The notes: a model not told the origin generated them from the sequence alone. A stretch of 64,000 nucleotides of DNA from Leptolyngbya ohadii IS1 (GCF_002215035.1 NZ_NKFP01000006.1:3129080-3193079), one strand, 5' to 3'; counted from the first letter of the stretch, positions 18,469-27,260 are shown. Numbers and translations are program-made.

Positions 18469-18526
18469 TGTTCTGGAGTCTGATGAGATTGTCCCTACCC
18501 CAGCCTACCTAATTGATGACACGCTC
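17831..18526 (-). mobile_element. IS5-family (IS427-like) element, internally deleted
   Basis: It is bounded by 17-bp terminal inverted repeats with one mismatch (GGGCGTGTCATCAATTA at the left, GAGCGTGTCATCAATTA inverted at 18510-18526). At 696 bp it is about 150 bp shorter than typical relatives. No target duplication is visible at the ends. The inner sequence is a two-frame DDE transposase with part of the catalytic domain missing. Confidence 0.85.
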
Positions 18527-18544
18527 AAGATCAATCCATTCGCG

Positions 18545-18553
18545 ATCAGGATG
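18545..18553. repeat. 9-bp target site duplication, left copy
   Basis: ATCAGGATG directly precedes the left end of the ISKra4-type element and is repeated at 19714-19722 directly after its right end. Confidence 0.9.
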
Positions 18554-19713
18554 GGGAGCATCCCACTTATGCAGAAATATCAACTAGCAAGCAGCCCATT
18601 GAGGTAAGCACAGCGTAGGTTCAACATCGGATTGACCGACACCCTGTTCCAATGCGCCCCCGATATTTGTAAACGTCGCCCAATCTGTTTGACCGCCGAT
18701 TCCACTGCCCCTGAACCAATCGAGCAGAGTTGTTGGGTCTGGGTGTCGGCATAATGGACAATCCGGGAACGATGTTTGTCTAGATAGGCTTCAAAATTGC
18801 GCGCCTGTTTCCTTTGACAATCGGCAAACAGTGCCTTCGCCTGTTCCACCTGCCCCTGCCACAGCAAGGACTCAGCTTTTTTCAGGCGTTTGAGCGACCC
18901 GCCCACTTTGTAGAGATTCTCTTTGAGGTGATACCAGTCGAGAATCTCTCGCCGCTCATCGGCAGAGGCGATTTGACCAAACAGATTCCACACCCCCTCA
19001 TGCCCATCGCCTAAACACACTACAGGCTTAAGCAACCGTTGAGCATTGAGGTAATCGACCAAGCTCTCATTGTCCTGATAAAAGGCAGCATAGTATGTTC
19101 CCTGCAACCGCACTGCTTTATAGTCCCGCCATCGGCTGTCGCTGTCTTGGAGGTCACGCAAGCGCACTTTCCCGCCGTCAATGCTGATCTCACTGACGCC
19201 TTGTTTCGCCTCCGGCAACTCCCATGCCTGCCGTCCTACCAAGCGTTGTTGGGTCGAGTGCCCCACCGCTATCCCCGTCAATGCAGCAATGTCTGCTTCC
19301 GCATTCTGAAATGACTCATTCGCACTCAGCCGTAAGCAAGCCTTCTCTAAGCCTCCACTTATCCGACTCCGGGGCTTGACTCCCAACCGTTCGGCTTGAT
19401 GCTTTTGCAAGCACAACTTACCCACCAGACTCTTTAGCGGTCGGCTTCGTCCTTTGCCGGGTCGGACTGCACCGTTGACAAAAAAAGGGCAACTTCCGGA
19501 CTAACGTGTTCGAGCATCTGTTGGCGAACCGTTTGCTCAATCCCCTCTAGCGTCTTCAGGCTCGCTTTGTCGCTATTGCGATACAGAATTTCTGCGATCT
19601 CTTGACTGCAAGCTCTGATCCGTTCCTGCTCTTCTGGAGTCATCAACCTTACCTCTTGCCCAACCCCTCTATTGTCGCTCCCTTCTCTGTTTTTGCATAA
19701 GTGGGATGCTCCC
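18554..19713 (-). mobile_element. ISKra4-family insertion sequence, apparently complete
   Basis: A 1160-bp element with terminal inverted repeats (GGGAGCATCCCACTTATGCA at the left and its complement at the right end) and a perfect 9-bp target duplication. The intact ends and duplication indicate a recent insertion. It sits 27 bp from the IS5-type relic, making this a small insertion hotspot between gatC and the third peptidoglycan-binding gene. Confidence 0.92.
18580..19643 (-). CDS. ISKra4-family transposase, two frames joined at a T7 run
   Basis: ORF A (19434-19643, MTPEEQERIRACSQEIAEILYRN...) and ORF B (18580-19425 and open upstream) together match the single transposase of this family. 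ORF B carries GVKPRSRISGG, NAEADIAALTGIAVGHSTQQRL, SIDGGKVRLRD, CLGDGHEGVWN, WYHLKENLYKVGG and GSGAVESAVKQIGRR. A -1 shift on the seven T residues at 19480-19486 (minus strand CCC TTTTTTT G) yields a continuous protein through VALFFVNGAVRPGKG. This may be programmed frameshifting or a one-base loss; the rest is undamaged. Confidence 0.85.
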
Positions 19714-19722
19714 ATCAGGATG
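19714..19722. repeat. 9-bp target site duplication, right copy
   Basis: ATCAGGATG, identical to 18545-18553. Confidence 0.9.
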
Positions 19723-19840
19723 TTGGGTTAGCCCGTTGAAACCTATCCCTCGAATACTAGACCTTGATGACAGGAGAACGGGGAGAAAACGGGAGGCATC
19801 AAGGGAAATTGGGTGAGCCAAATCCCTGACTTGCGTGAAT

Positions 19841-20311
19841 TTAGTCGAAGGCAAGGTAGGTAGCAAGATTACTCAGGGCAAGCCAGGTTTGATTGCCGAC
19901 AATGCCATCTGCTACCAGGTTTTGATGGGCTTGAAACGATCGCACAACCATTTCGGTCTGGGTGCCAAAATTCCCATCGGCGCAGCCTAGATACAGTCCG
20001 CCTTCCTTGAGAATTGCTTGGGCGATCGAAACTGCCTCACCCTTGCTACCCCGACGAATAAGGGGCATTGCAGCAGGCATATTGGTTTCCAGGGCAAGCC
20101 AGGTCTTTGCGCTGACAATTCCATCCCGACGCAGTAGCTTACTGTACTGAAACACTGCAACAGCTTGTTTGGTTTTCGCGCTAAAGATACCGTCTACTGC
20201 AACGATATAGTCGCGGCTCACACGCTGATTGAGGAGGTGCTGAAGGGTTCTGACGGCTGCACCCTGGGAGCCGAGTTGCAGTGTGGGCAGTTGGGTTGAA
20301 GTCGGGTTCAT
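19841..20311 (-). CDS. Two-domain peptidoglycan-binding protein
   Basis: Predicted 156 aa from ATG 20311 (MNPTSTQLPTLQLGSQG); an alternative start at 20350 is less likely. It has two PG_binding_1 domains in tandem: GSQGAAVRTLQHLLNQR...DGIFSAKTKQAVAVFQ...DGIVSAKTWLAL and RGSKGEAVSIAQAIL...DGNFGTQTEMVVRSFQ...DGIVGNQTWLAL. As in the mini-proteins at 13.4-14.2 kb there is no catalytic domain or signal peptide, and the start resembles theirs (QLPTLQLGS), so the three probably share an ancestor. The insertion sequences lie just downstream. Confidence 0.85.
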   Translation of the reverse strand: MNPTSTQLPTLQLGSQGAAVRTLQHLLNQRVSRDYIVAVDGIFSAKTKQAVAVFQYSKLLRRDGIVSAKTWLALETNMPAAMPLIRRGSKGEAVSIAQAILKEGGLYLGCADGNFGTQTEMVVRSFQAHQNLVADGIVGNQTWLALSNLATYLAFD

Positions 20312-20596
20312 GTTGAGTATCCTCTGGAGTTGGGGGTTACGTTGGAACATCTGCCGATCGAAGCGGTTGTTCTATAGCAGTGCAACAAAGCAGAGGAATT
20401 CCATTCCAGAGGCGGCATCTCCCCTTTACGGGTACTTTTTGTCAAATGAGCAATGGCAGGCTGAGGAGCGATCGCGGCAGCTCCTGATCTGCAACGGTTT
20501 ATCTATTTATTCGATTAGGCACAACTATCAGTTGCCGAAACCGCTTGATATACACTAAACATAGACCGCAAATCAGAATCTATAGCGAGTTTAGCG

Positions 20597-21058
20597 ATGG
20601 CAGACGAAACAACTCCCCAGGCTCCTGATACTCAGGCTGGCGCAGCCGAGGCAAAGCCCGCAAAGGCGAAGAAAGAAAAGCCCCCCGCCGTAGAGGACAA
20701 ACCGTTCCCGGAACTGATTCAGCAGCATTTCATACCGGGTTTGCAGCAGGCACTCGGTAAGATTGGTATTCAGGATGTGGATCTGAAATTTGAGCAGCGT
20801 CAACTGCCGATCGCAGGCTTGGGCAATACTCCCCTGTGGCAGGTGATTGGACAATGGCAGGGCGATCGTCGTCAGTTCTTCTTTATCTTCTCTCAGGAAG
20901 ATATTCAGGCTCCCAAGTATTTCTGCTGCTCCGATAGCGGCGCACCGCCCAGCACGCTCGAATCCTGGATGATCGACGAACGCAAAGTCACGCTCGATCT
21001 GATGCTGCTGTATGCGATTCAGCGATTGAACGGGCAGAAGTGGCTGGTGCGAAACTAA
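20597..21058 (+). CDS. DUF2996 family protein
   Basis: Predicted 153 aa. The N-terminal about 35 residues are a low-complexity Ala/Lys/Pro/Glu linker, followed by the conserved DUF2996 core (FPELIQQHFIPGLQQAL...WQVIGQWQGDRRQFFFIFSQEDI...KYFCCSDSGAPPSTLESWMIDERKVTLDLMLLYAIQRLNGQKWL). This family is confined to cyanobacteria and plastid-bearing eukaryotes as far as I know, and its function is unclear (a thylakoid role is suspected). A terminator follows at 21092-21112. Confidence 0.85.
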   Translation: MADETTPQAPDTQAGAAEAKPAKAKKEKPPAVEDKPFPELIQQHFIPGLQQALGKIGIQDVDLKFEQRQLPIAGLGNTPLWQVIGQWQGDRRQFFFIFSQEDIQAPKYFCCSDSGAPPSTLESWMIDERKVTLDLMLLYAIQRLNGQKWLVRN

Positions 21059-21091
21059 GCCATAGCCTTGAGAGAAGTCTAGGTAAGCAAC

Positions 21092-21112
21092 GGGGGCGAA
21101 AGCCCCTTTTTT
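21092..21112 (+). terminator. Rho-independent terminator
   Basis: GGGGC-GAAA-GCCCC followed by six T residues, 33 bp after the DUF2996 stop codon. Confidence 0.9.
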
Positions 21113-21194
21113 ATTGGATCTTCTACTGGCGCAGATGTGCCTTTGACCTGGATGTGTCAATTCGTCATCTGAAATTCACACCGTCATAACAGAG

Positions 21195-21222
21195 CTGACA
21201 AATCGGGCTGATACTTTATAAA
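21195..21222 (+). promoter_or_regulatory. Sigma-70-type promoter for a candidate small RNA
   Basis: CTGACA at 21195-21200 and TATAAA at 21217-21222 are separated by 16 bp, pointing at a transcript start near 21230. Confidence 0.5.
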
Positions 21223-21229
21223 TCACAGG

Positions 21230-21324
21230 TGAATGAATGCTGCGGAGGGGTAGTGAGCTGCAATCTCTGAGAAGCCCAAAGGACGAAATCCAAATGGGAT
21301 CTCACAGCGGCTACTCCTCTTTTT
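21230..21324 (+). ncRNA. Candidate structured small RNA with its own terminator
   Basis: Nested pairings can be traced by hand: GAGGGGTAG (21245-21253) with CTACTCCTC (21311-21319), GCTG with CAGC, TGAGA (21268-21272) with TCTCA, CCCA with TGGG, and GGA with TCC around a CGAAA loop. The outer stem is followed directly by TTTTT, and a promoter-like pair of boxes lies just upstream. No open frame fits. It reads toward the convergent ZIP gene, so it could act on that mRNA or in trans. I do not recognise it as a known cyanobacterial RNA. Confidence 0.6.
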
Positions 21325-21330
21325 CCGTTT

Positions 21331-21358
21331 ATTGGGCAGTCAATATTGGGCAGTCAAC
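21331..21358. repeat. 14-bp tandem duplication (x2)
   Basis: ATTGGGCAGTCAAT followed by ATTGGGCAGTCAAC, just after the candidate RNA's T-run. Confidence 0.85.
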
Positions 21359-21463
21359 AAGGGAAGGCTTCGACTCCAGCCATTCAGGATACCTTAAGGA
21401 ATTTTAATGACGGGAATCTATCGACCTATCGATCGCTGCTGGTTTATATGGATCAGGGATGCG

Positions 21464-22246
21464 TCATCCCAGCGTCACGTCCAGAAACAGCATCAGCACA
21501 AAGCCAATCATCACGCCTGTTGTGCCAGCTCGTTCGTAGCCCAGGCGATTTGACTCTGGAATAATTTCGTCGCTGATTACAAACAGCATGGCTCCGGCGG
21601 CAAATCCCATCGCGATCGGCAAAACGTACTGCGAAACTGAAACCGTCGCTGCCCCAATCAGACCGCCCACTGGCTCAATCAGTCCCGTTACCAGGCTGAC
21701 CAGGAAGGCTTCGCGGCGCGTGTATCGTTCGCTGATCAGGGAAATTGCTGCGACCAGTCCTTCTGGAATATTTTGCAAACCGATTCCAACCGTCAGGGCA
21801 ATCCCGTTTGCCAGATTATCGCCCCCAAAGCCCACGCCAACCGCCAGACCCTCCGGGAAGTTGTGAATCGCGATCGCAATTACAAACAGCCAGACCCGCT
21901 TCAGATTCGCCAGATCTGCCCCTTCCCGCCCCTTAAAAAAATGCTCGTGCGGGAAATATTGATGGCTGAACCAGAGGAACAAACCACCCAGGAGAATACC
22001 ACCAATTACGATTAGGGCGGCGGAAAAGGGACGCTCTTCCACGGAGGCAGCTTCTAGTCCAGGTAGAATCAGCGAGAAAGCCGTCGCCGCCAGCATCACC
22101 CCTGCCCCAAAGCCCAGCAGAATGCCCTGCATATTCTGGGTAATTCGTTTGACAAATAGAATCGGGACTGCGCCTAATCCAGTTCCCAGTCCGGCGATCG
22201 CGCTTCCAATCAGTCCCAGATATAGGGTGGGCAAAGGTTCAGCCAT
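21464..22246 (-). CDS. ZIP-family divalent metal transporter
   Basis: Predicted 260 aa with about eight transmembrane helices. The metal-binding signatures of ZIP proteins are present in the fourth and fifth helices: HNFPEG (AIHNFPEGLAVGVGFGGDN) and QNIPEG (GLQNIPEGLVAA). A His-containing variable loop (HQYFPHEHFFKGREG) precedes them. ZIP proteins import Zn, Fe or Mn across the plasma membrane; ZupT/GufA-like members are closest in length. The substrate cannot be told from the sequence. cruG follows only 5 bp upstream in the same orientation. Confidence 0.88.
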   Translation of the reverse strand: MAEPLPTLYLGLIGSAIAGLGTGLGAVPILFVKRITQNMQGILLGFGAGVMLAATAFSLILPGLEAASVEERPFSAALIVIGGILLGGLFLWFSHQYFPHEHFFKGREGADLANLKRVWLFVIAIAIHNFPEGLAVGVGFGGDNLANGIALTVGIGLQNIPEGLVAAISLISERYTRREAFLVSLVTGLIEPVGGLIGAATVSVSQYVLPIAMGFAAGAMLFVISDEIIPESNRLGYERAGTTGVMIGFVLMLFLDVTLG

Positions 22247-22251
22247 CGTTT

Positions 22252-23520
22252 TTATCCCTGACTATCAAAACCCTGACTATCAAAACTGGCGTAGCTTCTG
22301 CCGCGCCATTGAGTAGGGGTACGGGTCGAAGAAATCCAGATTCGCAGGACTGCCAGCGGGTCGGCGAGGGGAGACAGCCAGAAACTCCAGCTTGCATTTG
22401 CCTGGGAGAAGTCATAGGAAGCCGCAATACCCAGCAGCAGGGCAAACCGGATGGCAACGAGGCTTGCATTCAACCCGAAGGCAATCCAGACTGGAAGCGA
22501 TGTGAAGCCCGAAGCGATCGCTAACCCAAACCCGATCGTCGCAAGCAGTGGAATTCCCTGAACCGCAATTAGAAACGCCAAATCGCCCCACTTTTGAGCC
22601 GGAGTACAGGCATCCTTGAGGTCGAGCGATCGCCCCCATTCGCGCCAGGTTTCGACTAAGCCTTCGTACATTCGCACCTTCAAAACTCTGGAACCGTCCA
22701 GGAAGCCGACCTTTGCGCCCAGTCTTGCTGCATTGCGTGCCAGGGTTACATCGTCACAAAAAGAATTCCTTGCACTGGAATAACCGCCTAATTCAGCAAG
22801 GAGCGATCGACGGCAGAGAAAACACTGTCCATTTGCCATCACGCGATCGGCTTCCCCCGACCGTTCTCCCGCTGCCCCAAACCGATACACCAGGGTAATC
22901 AGCAGCGCAGGCTGAAGCCACCATTCGCCCAAATCCTTAAGAATAAAGCGAGGCGCAAGCGAAATCAGGTCATACCCCTCTTTTTCTGCCGTTTTCACCA
23001 CGCTGGCAATCAATCCCGGCTGGGGCTGGGTATCCGCATCCACGCCCAAAATCCACTCGCTGTCCTCGGAGCTATACAGGAAACCGCTGTGCAGTGCCCA
23101 GGGACGACCCACCCATCCCGGCGGCAGGGGATCATCCGTCAGCAGCCGAAATCTCGGATCGTCTACCTGAGCCGCTTTCACTAAGTCGGGTGTGCCGTCC
23201 TGCGATCGACTATCCACCACAATCGTTTCCCGCACTTCGTAGCTCTGGCGTGTCAACCCTTCTAAACAGGCTCCAATCCGGTGTGCCTCATTCAGCGTTG
23301 GAACCACCACACTCACTTTGCCAAACAGATCGGGGGTAGCAGCCTGCGGTTTCAGGGGGGGATGTCGGCGCGGCGCTTGCAGCAGGCGAGACAAGAGAAT
23401 TGCCACTGCCGGGATCTGAAGGGCAAGCAGCAGCAGGGCAAATCCGGCGATCGAGTTGGGGGACATCAGGGGATCGGGGGAAAGATTGAGCAGTAGAGCT
23501 TGGGTGAGGGAAATTTGCAC
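22252..23520 (-). CDS. cruG: CruG, carotenoid 2'-O-glycosyltransferase
   Basis: Predicted 422 aa (GTG start at 23520; ATG 23466 would give 404). A family 2 glycosyltransferase domain (VSVVVPTLNEAHRIGACLEGL, VDSRSQDGT, GVDADTQPQPG, the RSLDLKDACTPAQKW region) is flanked by an N-terminal membrane helix and two or three C-terminal helices. Placement next to cruF identifies it as the enzyme that adds the sugar to the 2'-hydroxyl in myxoxanthophyll synthesis. The C-terminus ends in a duplicated FDSQG caused by a 15-bp tandem repeat reaching the stop codon. Confidence 0.85.
   Translation of the reverse strand: MQISLTQALLLNLSPDPLMSPNSIAGFALLLLALQIPAVAILLSRLLQAPRRHPPLKPQAATPDLFGKVSVVVPTLNEAHRIGACLEGLTRQSYEVRETIVVDSRSQDGTPDLVKAAQVDDPRFRLLTDDPLPPGWVGRPWALHSGFLYSSEDSEWILGVDADTQPQPGLIASVVKTAEKEGYDLISLAPRFILKDLGEWWLQPALLITLVYRFGAAGERSGEADRVMANGQCFLCRRSLLAELGGYSSARNSFCDDVTLARNAARLGAKVGFLDGSRVLKVRMYEGLVETWREWGRSLDLKDACTPAQKWGDLAFLIAVQGIPLLATIGFGLAIASGFTSLPVWIAFGLNASLVAIRFALLLGIAASYDFSQANASWSFWLSPLADPLAVLRIWISSTRTPTQWRGRSYASFDSQGFDSQG
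22255..22284. repeat. 15-bp tandem duplication at the 3' end of cruG
   Basis: TCCCTGACTATCAAA is followed by ACCCTGACTATCAAA immediately ahead (minus strand) of the stop codon at 22252-22254, duplicating FDSQG in the protein. Confidence 0.85.
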
Positions 23521-23676
23521 GGTCTTTAGAAAATGGGTAGGAGATGCGATCCGCCTAAGGCGGTTGCGCGAAGCGGTCGAGTGGAGTCAAAGCCAATAAA
23601 AAAGCAATGAGGAAGCCTCCCCACTGCCGATCGTCCCATCTAAGGGGAAATCTGAAGACTGTACCTACTGATGGAT

Positions 23677-24594
23677 TTACTTCGAGGTCACTGCAACCGG
23701 AGTCGCATTGCCTACACTTTCAGCCAGAGACAGAGACGTAAGCGCCCGATCGCTTCCTCGTACCGCCGATCGCCAGCAAATCACCGCCGGAGCTAGACCC
23801 GTGATCAGTCCCAGACCCACGGGAATCCAGAAGCCCGATCCAATGCTCAGCACGGCTGCGAAGACAAAGTTTGCGACGTACACCGCGAAGGGCAGGCGAA
23901 ATTCCTGGCGATCGATCGCGATCGTTTGATTGCGCCAGAGGAAAGCCGCAACGCTCATGTAAACTACACCCGTTCCAAACCAGCCAGCAAAGTTTTGATA
24001 GGGCATCCCGAAGAATGCGCCGGGGGTGTGCCAGTACCAGAAGGGGAGAGCGGTTTGGCTCATTGCAGGGTCTAGCACGAAGTCCCAGGAGGTTAGCATC
24101 AGGGAACCCAGCACCACCGCACCGATTTGCCGCAGCCAGCCGTATTCCGTTGATTTGCCGACGCCCAGCGCCGCCCTTGCCAGCACATAGGCGGAGAAGC
24201 CCAGGTAGAACCAGGAGAGCGGAATTGTGAACGGCACAAGTCCGGCAATCTTGTAGCCCAGACCGCTGAGATAGCTGTAGTGCCCGAAGGGAAAACCCGT
24301 GCTGGTTCCCAGCAATTCGCTGGTCAGGGAGATCCCTACTGCCGGAAGCATAAAGGTCAGCAGGTTTCGCAGATTTAGTGTGCGATAGGCGAAAACCGCA
24401 ACGGCGATCGTTGCCAGCAGCATATAAGCAACACCGCCTCCTGCCAGACTCCAGGCGTACATTTTTTGTCCTGCGGGCAGATATTCTAAAAATTCCGGGT
24501 GGGGCATGACGAGCAGAATGCCTGCCAGTCCAAACGCCAGTGCCACCAAATGTCCAATCAAGCTATACCGCTCGACCCTCACCAATACACTCAT
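23677..24594 (-). CDS. cruF: CruF, gamma-carotene 1'-hydroxylase
   Basis: Predicted 305 aa from ATG 24594, behind a GGGGAG ribosome binding site; a GTG at 24618 is the alternative. It is a polytopic membrane protein with about seven helices. Conserved family segments are seen: SLTSELLGTSTGFPFGHYSY, TIPLSWFYLGFSAYVLARA, LTSWDFVLDPAMSQ and FFGMPYQNFAGWF. CruF adds water across the 1',2' double bond of the psi end in the myxoxanthophyll pathway; CruG downstream then glycosylates. The 156-bp gap to cruG is modest, so they are probably one transcript. Confidence 0.9.
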   Translation of the reverse strand: MSVLVRVERYSLIGHLVALAFGLAGILLVMPHPEFLEYLPAGQKMYAWSLAGGGVAYMLLATIAVAVFAYRTLNLRNLLTFMLPAVGISLTSELLGTSTGFPFGHYSYLSGLGYKIAGLVPFTIPLSWFYLGFSAYVLARAALGVGKSTEYGWLRQIGAVVLGSLMLTSWDFVLDPAMSQTALPFWYWHTPGAFFGMPYQNFAGWFGTGVVYMSVAAFLWRNQTIAIDRQEFRLPFAVYVANFVFAAVLSIGSGFWIPVGLGLITGLAPAVICWRSAVRGSDRALTSLSLAESVGNATPVAVTSK

Positions 24595-24847
24595 CTCAGG
24601 CTCCCCGTGCGTAGACACTCACAAGTCCAGACTCAAGTTCAGACTAGTGCTGAAATTTAACAAAATTTAATCTGCCTCAAGATACTACTGCAAAAGGCAT
24701 CAGGCTGTAAATTGTCCCAGGAAATTGACCGGGGACTGTCAGGAACTGTCTAGAGATTGCCCAAAGATGACCCAAAGTTAGAAATTGCCCAAAGTCGATT
24801 AGACTGCTTAATGAACATTTTTAGGAAAACAAGCGGGATCAAATACT

Positions 24848-26023
24848 GTGGCGATCGCAGGAATCATTGGGGTTGGTCTTGCCATTCTCGTCGGCTTGGT
24901 GCTGCTGGGGCTGCTTGCCTTTGAGATTAAGTATCGGCAGCGTCCGGGCAACCGTCTGGAAGTGACTGCCGGATCGTGGAATCTGCCCGTCTATGAATCA
25001 GATCATTATCTGCTGATGGGCGAGATTGACATCATCAACCAGACCAAAACGCTGGAGATTTTTGTTCCGGAACTCTGGGCAGAAGTAACGCTGCTCTCGA
25101 AGGGAAGCCTGGACGGAATAACGAAGGATGTGCGGGTTACGCCTCGCCACCCCGATGCCCCTGCCCGTCCCGACGGCTACTGGTTTGGCTACATTGTGAA
25201 GCGTAAGCCGACCAAAGCCGAAATTGCGATCGATCTGCGGGGCAAGGATCTCACCGACCTGCAATCTGCCTGGGTGCGCGTCCACTACATCACCTACGGA
25301 CCTCAGGGACGCATCCCAAAGGTGAAACATATTATTGTGCCCCTCAGTTTTCCCTCGGCAGATGCCCCAATTCGCTGGCGACCGACCAATCGCGCCGATG
25401 TCCTGCCCGTCCGCACCCACCTGCTGACCCATTTAGACGATCCGGTGGAAATCGTAAAGCGGTACGTCATGCCCCACGCAAAGGACGGTGACGTAGTGAC
25501 GATCGGCGAAACCCCCGTTGCCCTGATGCAGGGTCGATTCCGCCATCCCACTGAAATTAAACCGGGCTGGGTCGCCCGACGCATTTGCTACTTCTTCATG
25601 CCTACCTCCAGTTTGGCAACCGCGTGCGGAATGCAATCCCTTGTAGATGTTGTGGGACCGTGGCGTGTCCTGTTTGCCTTTATCGGCGGCTCGATCGCCA
25701 AAGCTGTTTTCAAGAAGCCTGGAATGTTCTATCAGTGGGCAGGGGAGCAAGCCCGTCTGATTGATGATGTTACCGGGACGCTGCCCCCATACGATCAGTT
25801 TATTGTGTTAGGACCCGATCAGCCGCAGCAGGTGGTTGACCGAATTTATCAAGAAACTGGTCTTCAGGCGGCGATCGTAGACGTGAACGACTTGAAAGCA
25901 GTTAAGATATTGGCAATGACTGCTGGATTGTCAAGCGATCTGCTCAATCAGGCATTACTCCACAACCCAGCCGGAAATGCTGACGAACAAACGCCGATCG
26001 TGCTAATCCGTCCGACTGGCTGA
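24848..26023 (+). CDS. CofE-like F420-0:gamma-glutamyl ligase homologue
   Basis: Predicted 391 aa, GTG start. An N-terminal transmembrane helix (residues 3-25) is followed by an unassigned beta-rich region (about 30-185) and then a domain resembling cyanobacterial proteins annotated as F420-0:gamma-glutamyl ligase (VKRYVMPHAKDGDVVTIGETPVALMQGRF, RPTNRADVLPVRTHLL). Cyanobacteria are not generally known to make the full F420 poly-glutamate tail by a standard Cof pathway, and no cofC, cofD or cofH lies nearby, so the real substrate is unclear. It heads a co-oriented gene run through GNAT and ruvX. Confidence 0.65.
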   Translation: MAIAGIIGVGLAILVGLVLLGLLAFEIKYRQRPGNRLEVTAGSWNLPVYESDHYLLMGEIDIINQTKTLEIFVPELWAEVTLLSKGSLDGITKDVRVTPRHPDAPARPDGYWFGYIVKRKPTKAEIAIDLRGKDLTDLQSAWVRVHYITYGPQGRIPKVKHIIVPLSFPSADAPIRWRPTNRADVLPVRTHLLTHLDDPVEIVKRYVMPHAKDGDVVTIGETPVALMQGRFRHPTEIKPGWVARRICYFFMPTSSLATACGMQSLVDVVGPWRVLFAFIGGSIAKAVFKKPGMFYQWAGEQARLIDDVTGTLPPYDQFIVLGPDQPQQVVDRIYQETGLQAAIVDVNDLKAVKILAMTAGLSSDLLNQALLHNPAGNADEQTPIVLIRPTG

Positions 26024-26054
26024 TTCTTCCAAGCGAAATGCTTCCCTGTGCCCT

Positions 26055-27260
26055 ATGAATTCTGCACCTCCCCAGACGACTTCTACCGTCACCATCCGCC
26101 CCTTCCAGTATCGAGATCTGGAAGCCGTGACCCGGATTATGGACACTTCGGAAACGGGTACGGCAAATTCGATCGAGGCAACGCAGCGGCTCCAGCAGCT
26201 TCGGCGGTGGTACGGGCTGATTAAATGCCTCAGTCTGTTTCCCAACCCCTTCCAGCATTCCCTCTCGGCATACGTGGCGGAGCAGGAGGGTCAGGTTTGC
26301 GGCATGGTTCAGGTTTCGCCGTTTAACCGGACTCGAAGCACCTGGAAAGTCGATCAGGTTTGGGTGGATCGGTCGGCGATCGGCGGACAAACCCTGGCAA
26401 TGGATGTGGGTTCGCAGCTTTTGCGCCACTGTTTCCAGACGATCTGGGAAGCGCGGACTTGGATTATTGAGGTCAACGTCAACGACAGCGAAACCCTGGC
26501 ACTCTATCGGCAGAACGGTTTCCAAACGCTGGCACACCTGACCTACTGGGAGCTTTCCCCGGAACTGTTGCAGGAACTCGCTGAACGCGAACCCGATTTG
26601 CCAAATCTCTTACCTGTCAGCAACGCAGACGCGACGCTATTGCATCAGCTCGATACGGTATCCATGCCGCCCCTTATACGTCAGGTGTTCGATCGCCACG
26701 TCACGGATTTTAAGAGTGGAATCATGGGATCGGTGATGCGCCAAATGCGCCACTGGATGAACCAGTCGGAACAGGTGCGGGGCTATGTGTTTGAGTCTCA
26801 GCGGAAGGCGGCGATCGGCTACTACGAGCTTCAGCTTTGCCGCCACGGTCAGCGCCCCCACAATGCCGATATCACGGTTCATCCGGCTTATACCTGGCTC
26901 TACCCGGAACTGTTTACCCAGATGGCAAAGGTGGTGCGCGATTTCCCCACTCAGCCCATGCGGGTGGCTTCCACGGACTACCAGCCAGAACGGGAGGCAT
27001 TCCTGGAGCGAATTGGCGCAACCCGGATGGAGCATACCCTGATGATGTCGCGATCGGTCTGGCATAAGCTGCGCGAATCCCGTTTCTCCCTGGATGCCCG
27101 TCAGCTATCTGAAGTACTACAAGGCTTCCAGCCTGCCAGACAGCCGATCCCCGGTCGCTTCTCTCTGCTGGAGTCCATCCGTCCCCAGGCTGCGGAAAAA
27201 ACCGAGGCACAGCCGATCGATCCCAACTCCAACGGGGCAACGCCGCCCGAAAATTCCTGA
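26055..27260 (+). CDS. GNAT-family N-acetyltransferase
   Basis: Predicted 401 aa, long for GNAT. The N-terminal about 180 residues form a recognisable acetyltransferase domain (VTIRPFQYRDLEAVTRIM, VDQVWVDRSAIGGQTLAMDVGSQLL with an acetyl-CoA-loop-like stretch, then IIEVNVNDSETLALYRQNGFQ). The C-terminal half may be a degenerate second GNAT domain (IGYYELQL...ADITVHPAYTWLYPELFTQM...EREAFLERIGATRMEHTLMM). Substrate unknown. It starts 31 bp after the CofE-like gene and lies 51 bp before ruvX. Confidence 0.8.
   Translation: MNSAPPQTTSTVTIRPFQYRDLEAVTRIMDTSETGTANSIEATQRLQQLRRWYGLIKCLSLFPNPFQHSLSAYVAEQEGQVCGMVQVSPFNRTRSTWKVDQVWVDRSAIGGQTLAMDVGSQLLRHCFQTIWEARTWIIEVNVNDSETLALYRQNGFQTLAHLTYWELSPELLQELAEREPDLPNLLPVSNADATLLHQLDTVSMPPLIRQVFDRHVTDFKSGIMGSVMRQMRHWMNQSEQVRGYVFESQRKAAIGYYELQLCRHGQRPHNADITVHPAYTWLYPELFTQMAKVVRDFPTQPMRVASTDYQPEREAFLERIGATRMEHTLMMSRSVWHKLRESRFSLDARQLSEVLQGFQPARQPIPGRFSLLESIRPQAAEKTEAQPIDPNSNGATPPENS

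Noticed and set aside
21230-21324. Manganese (yybP-ykoY) or another known riboswitch
   Set aside because: A GGGGTAG-like stretch is superficially similar, but the rest of the motif is missing and the next gene is in the opposite orientation.
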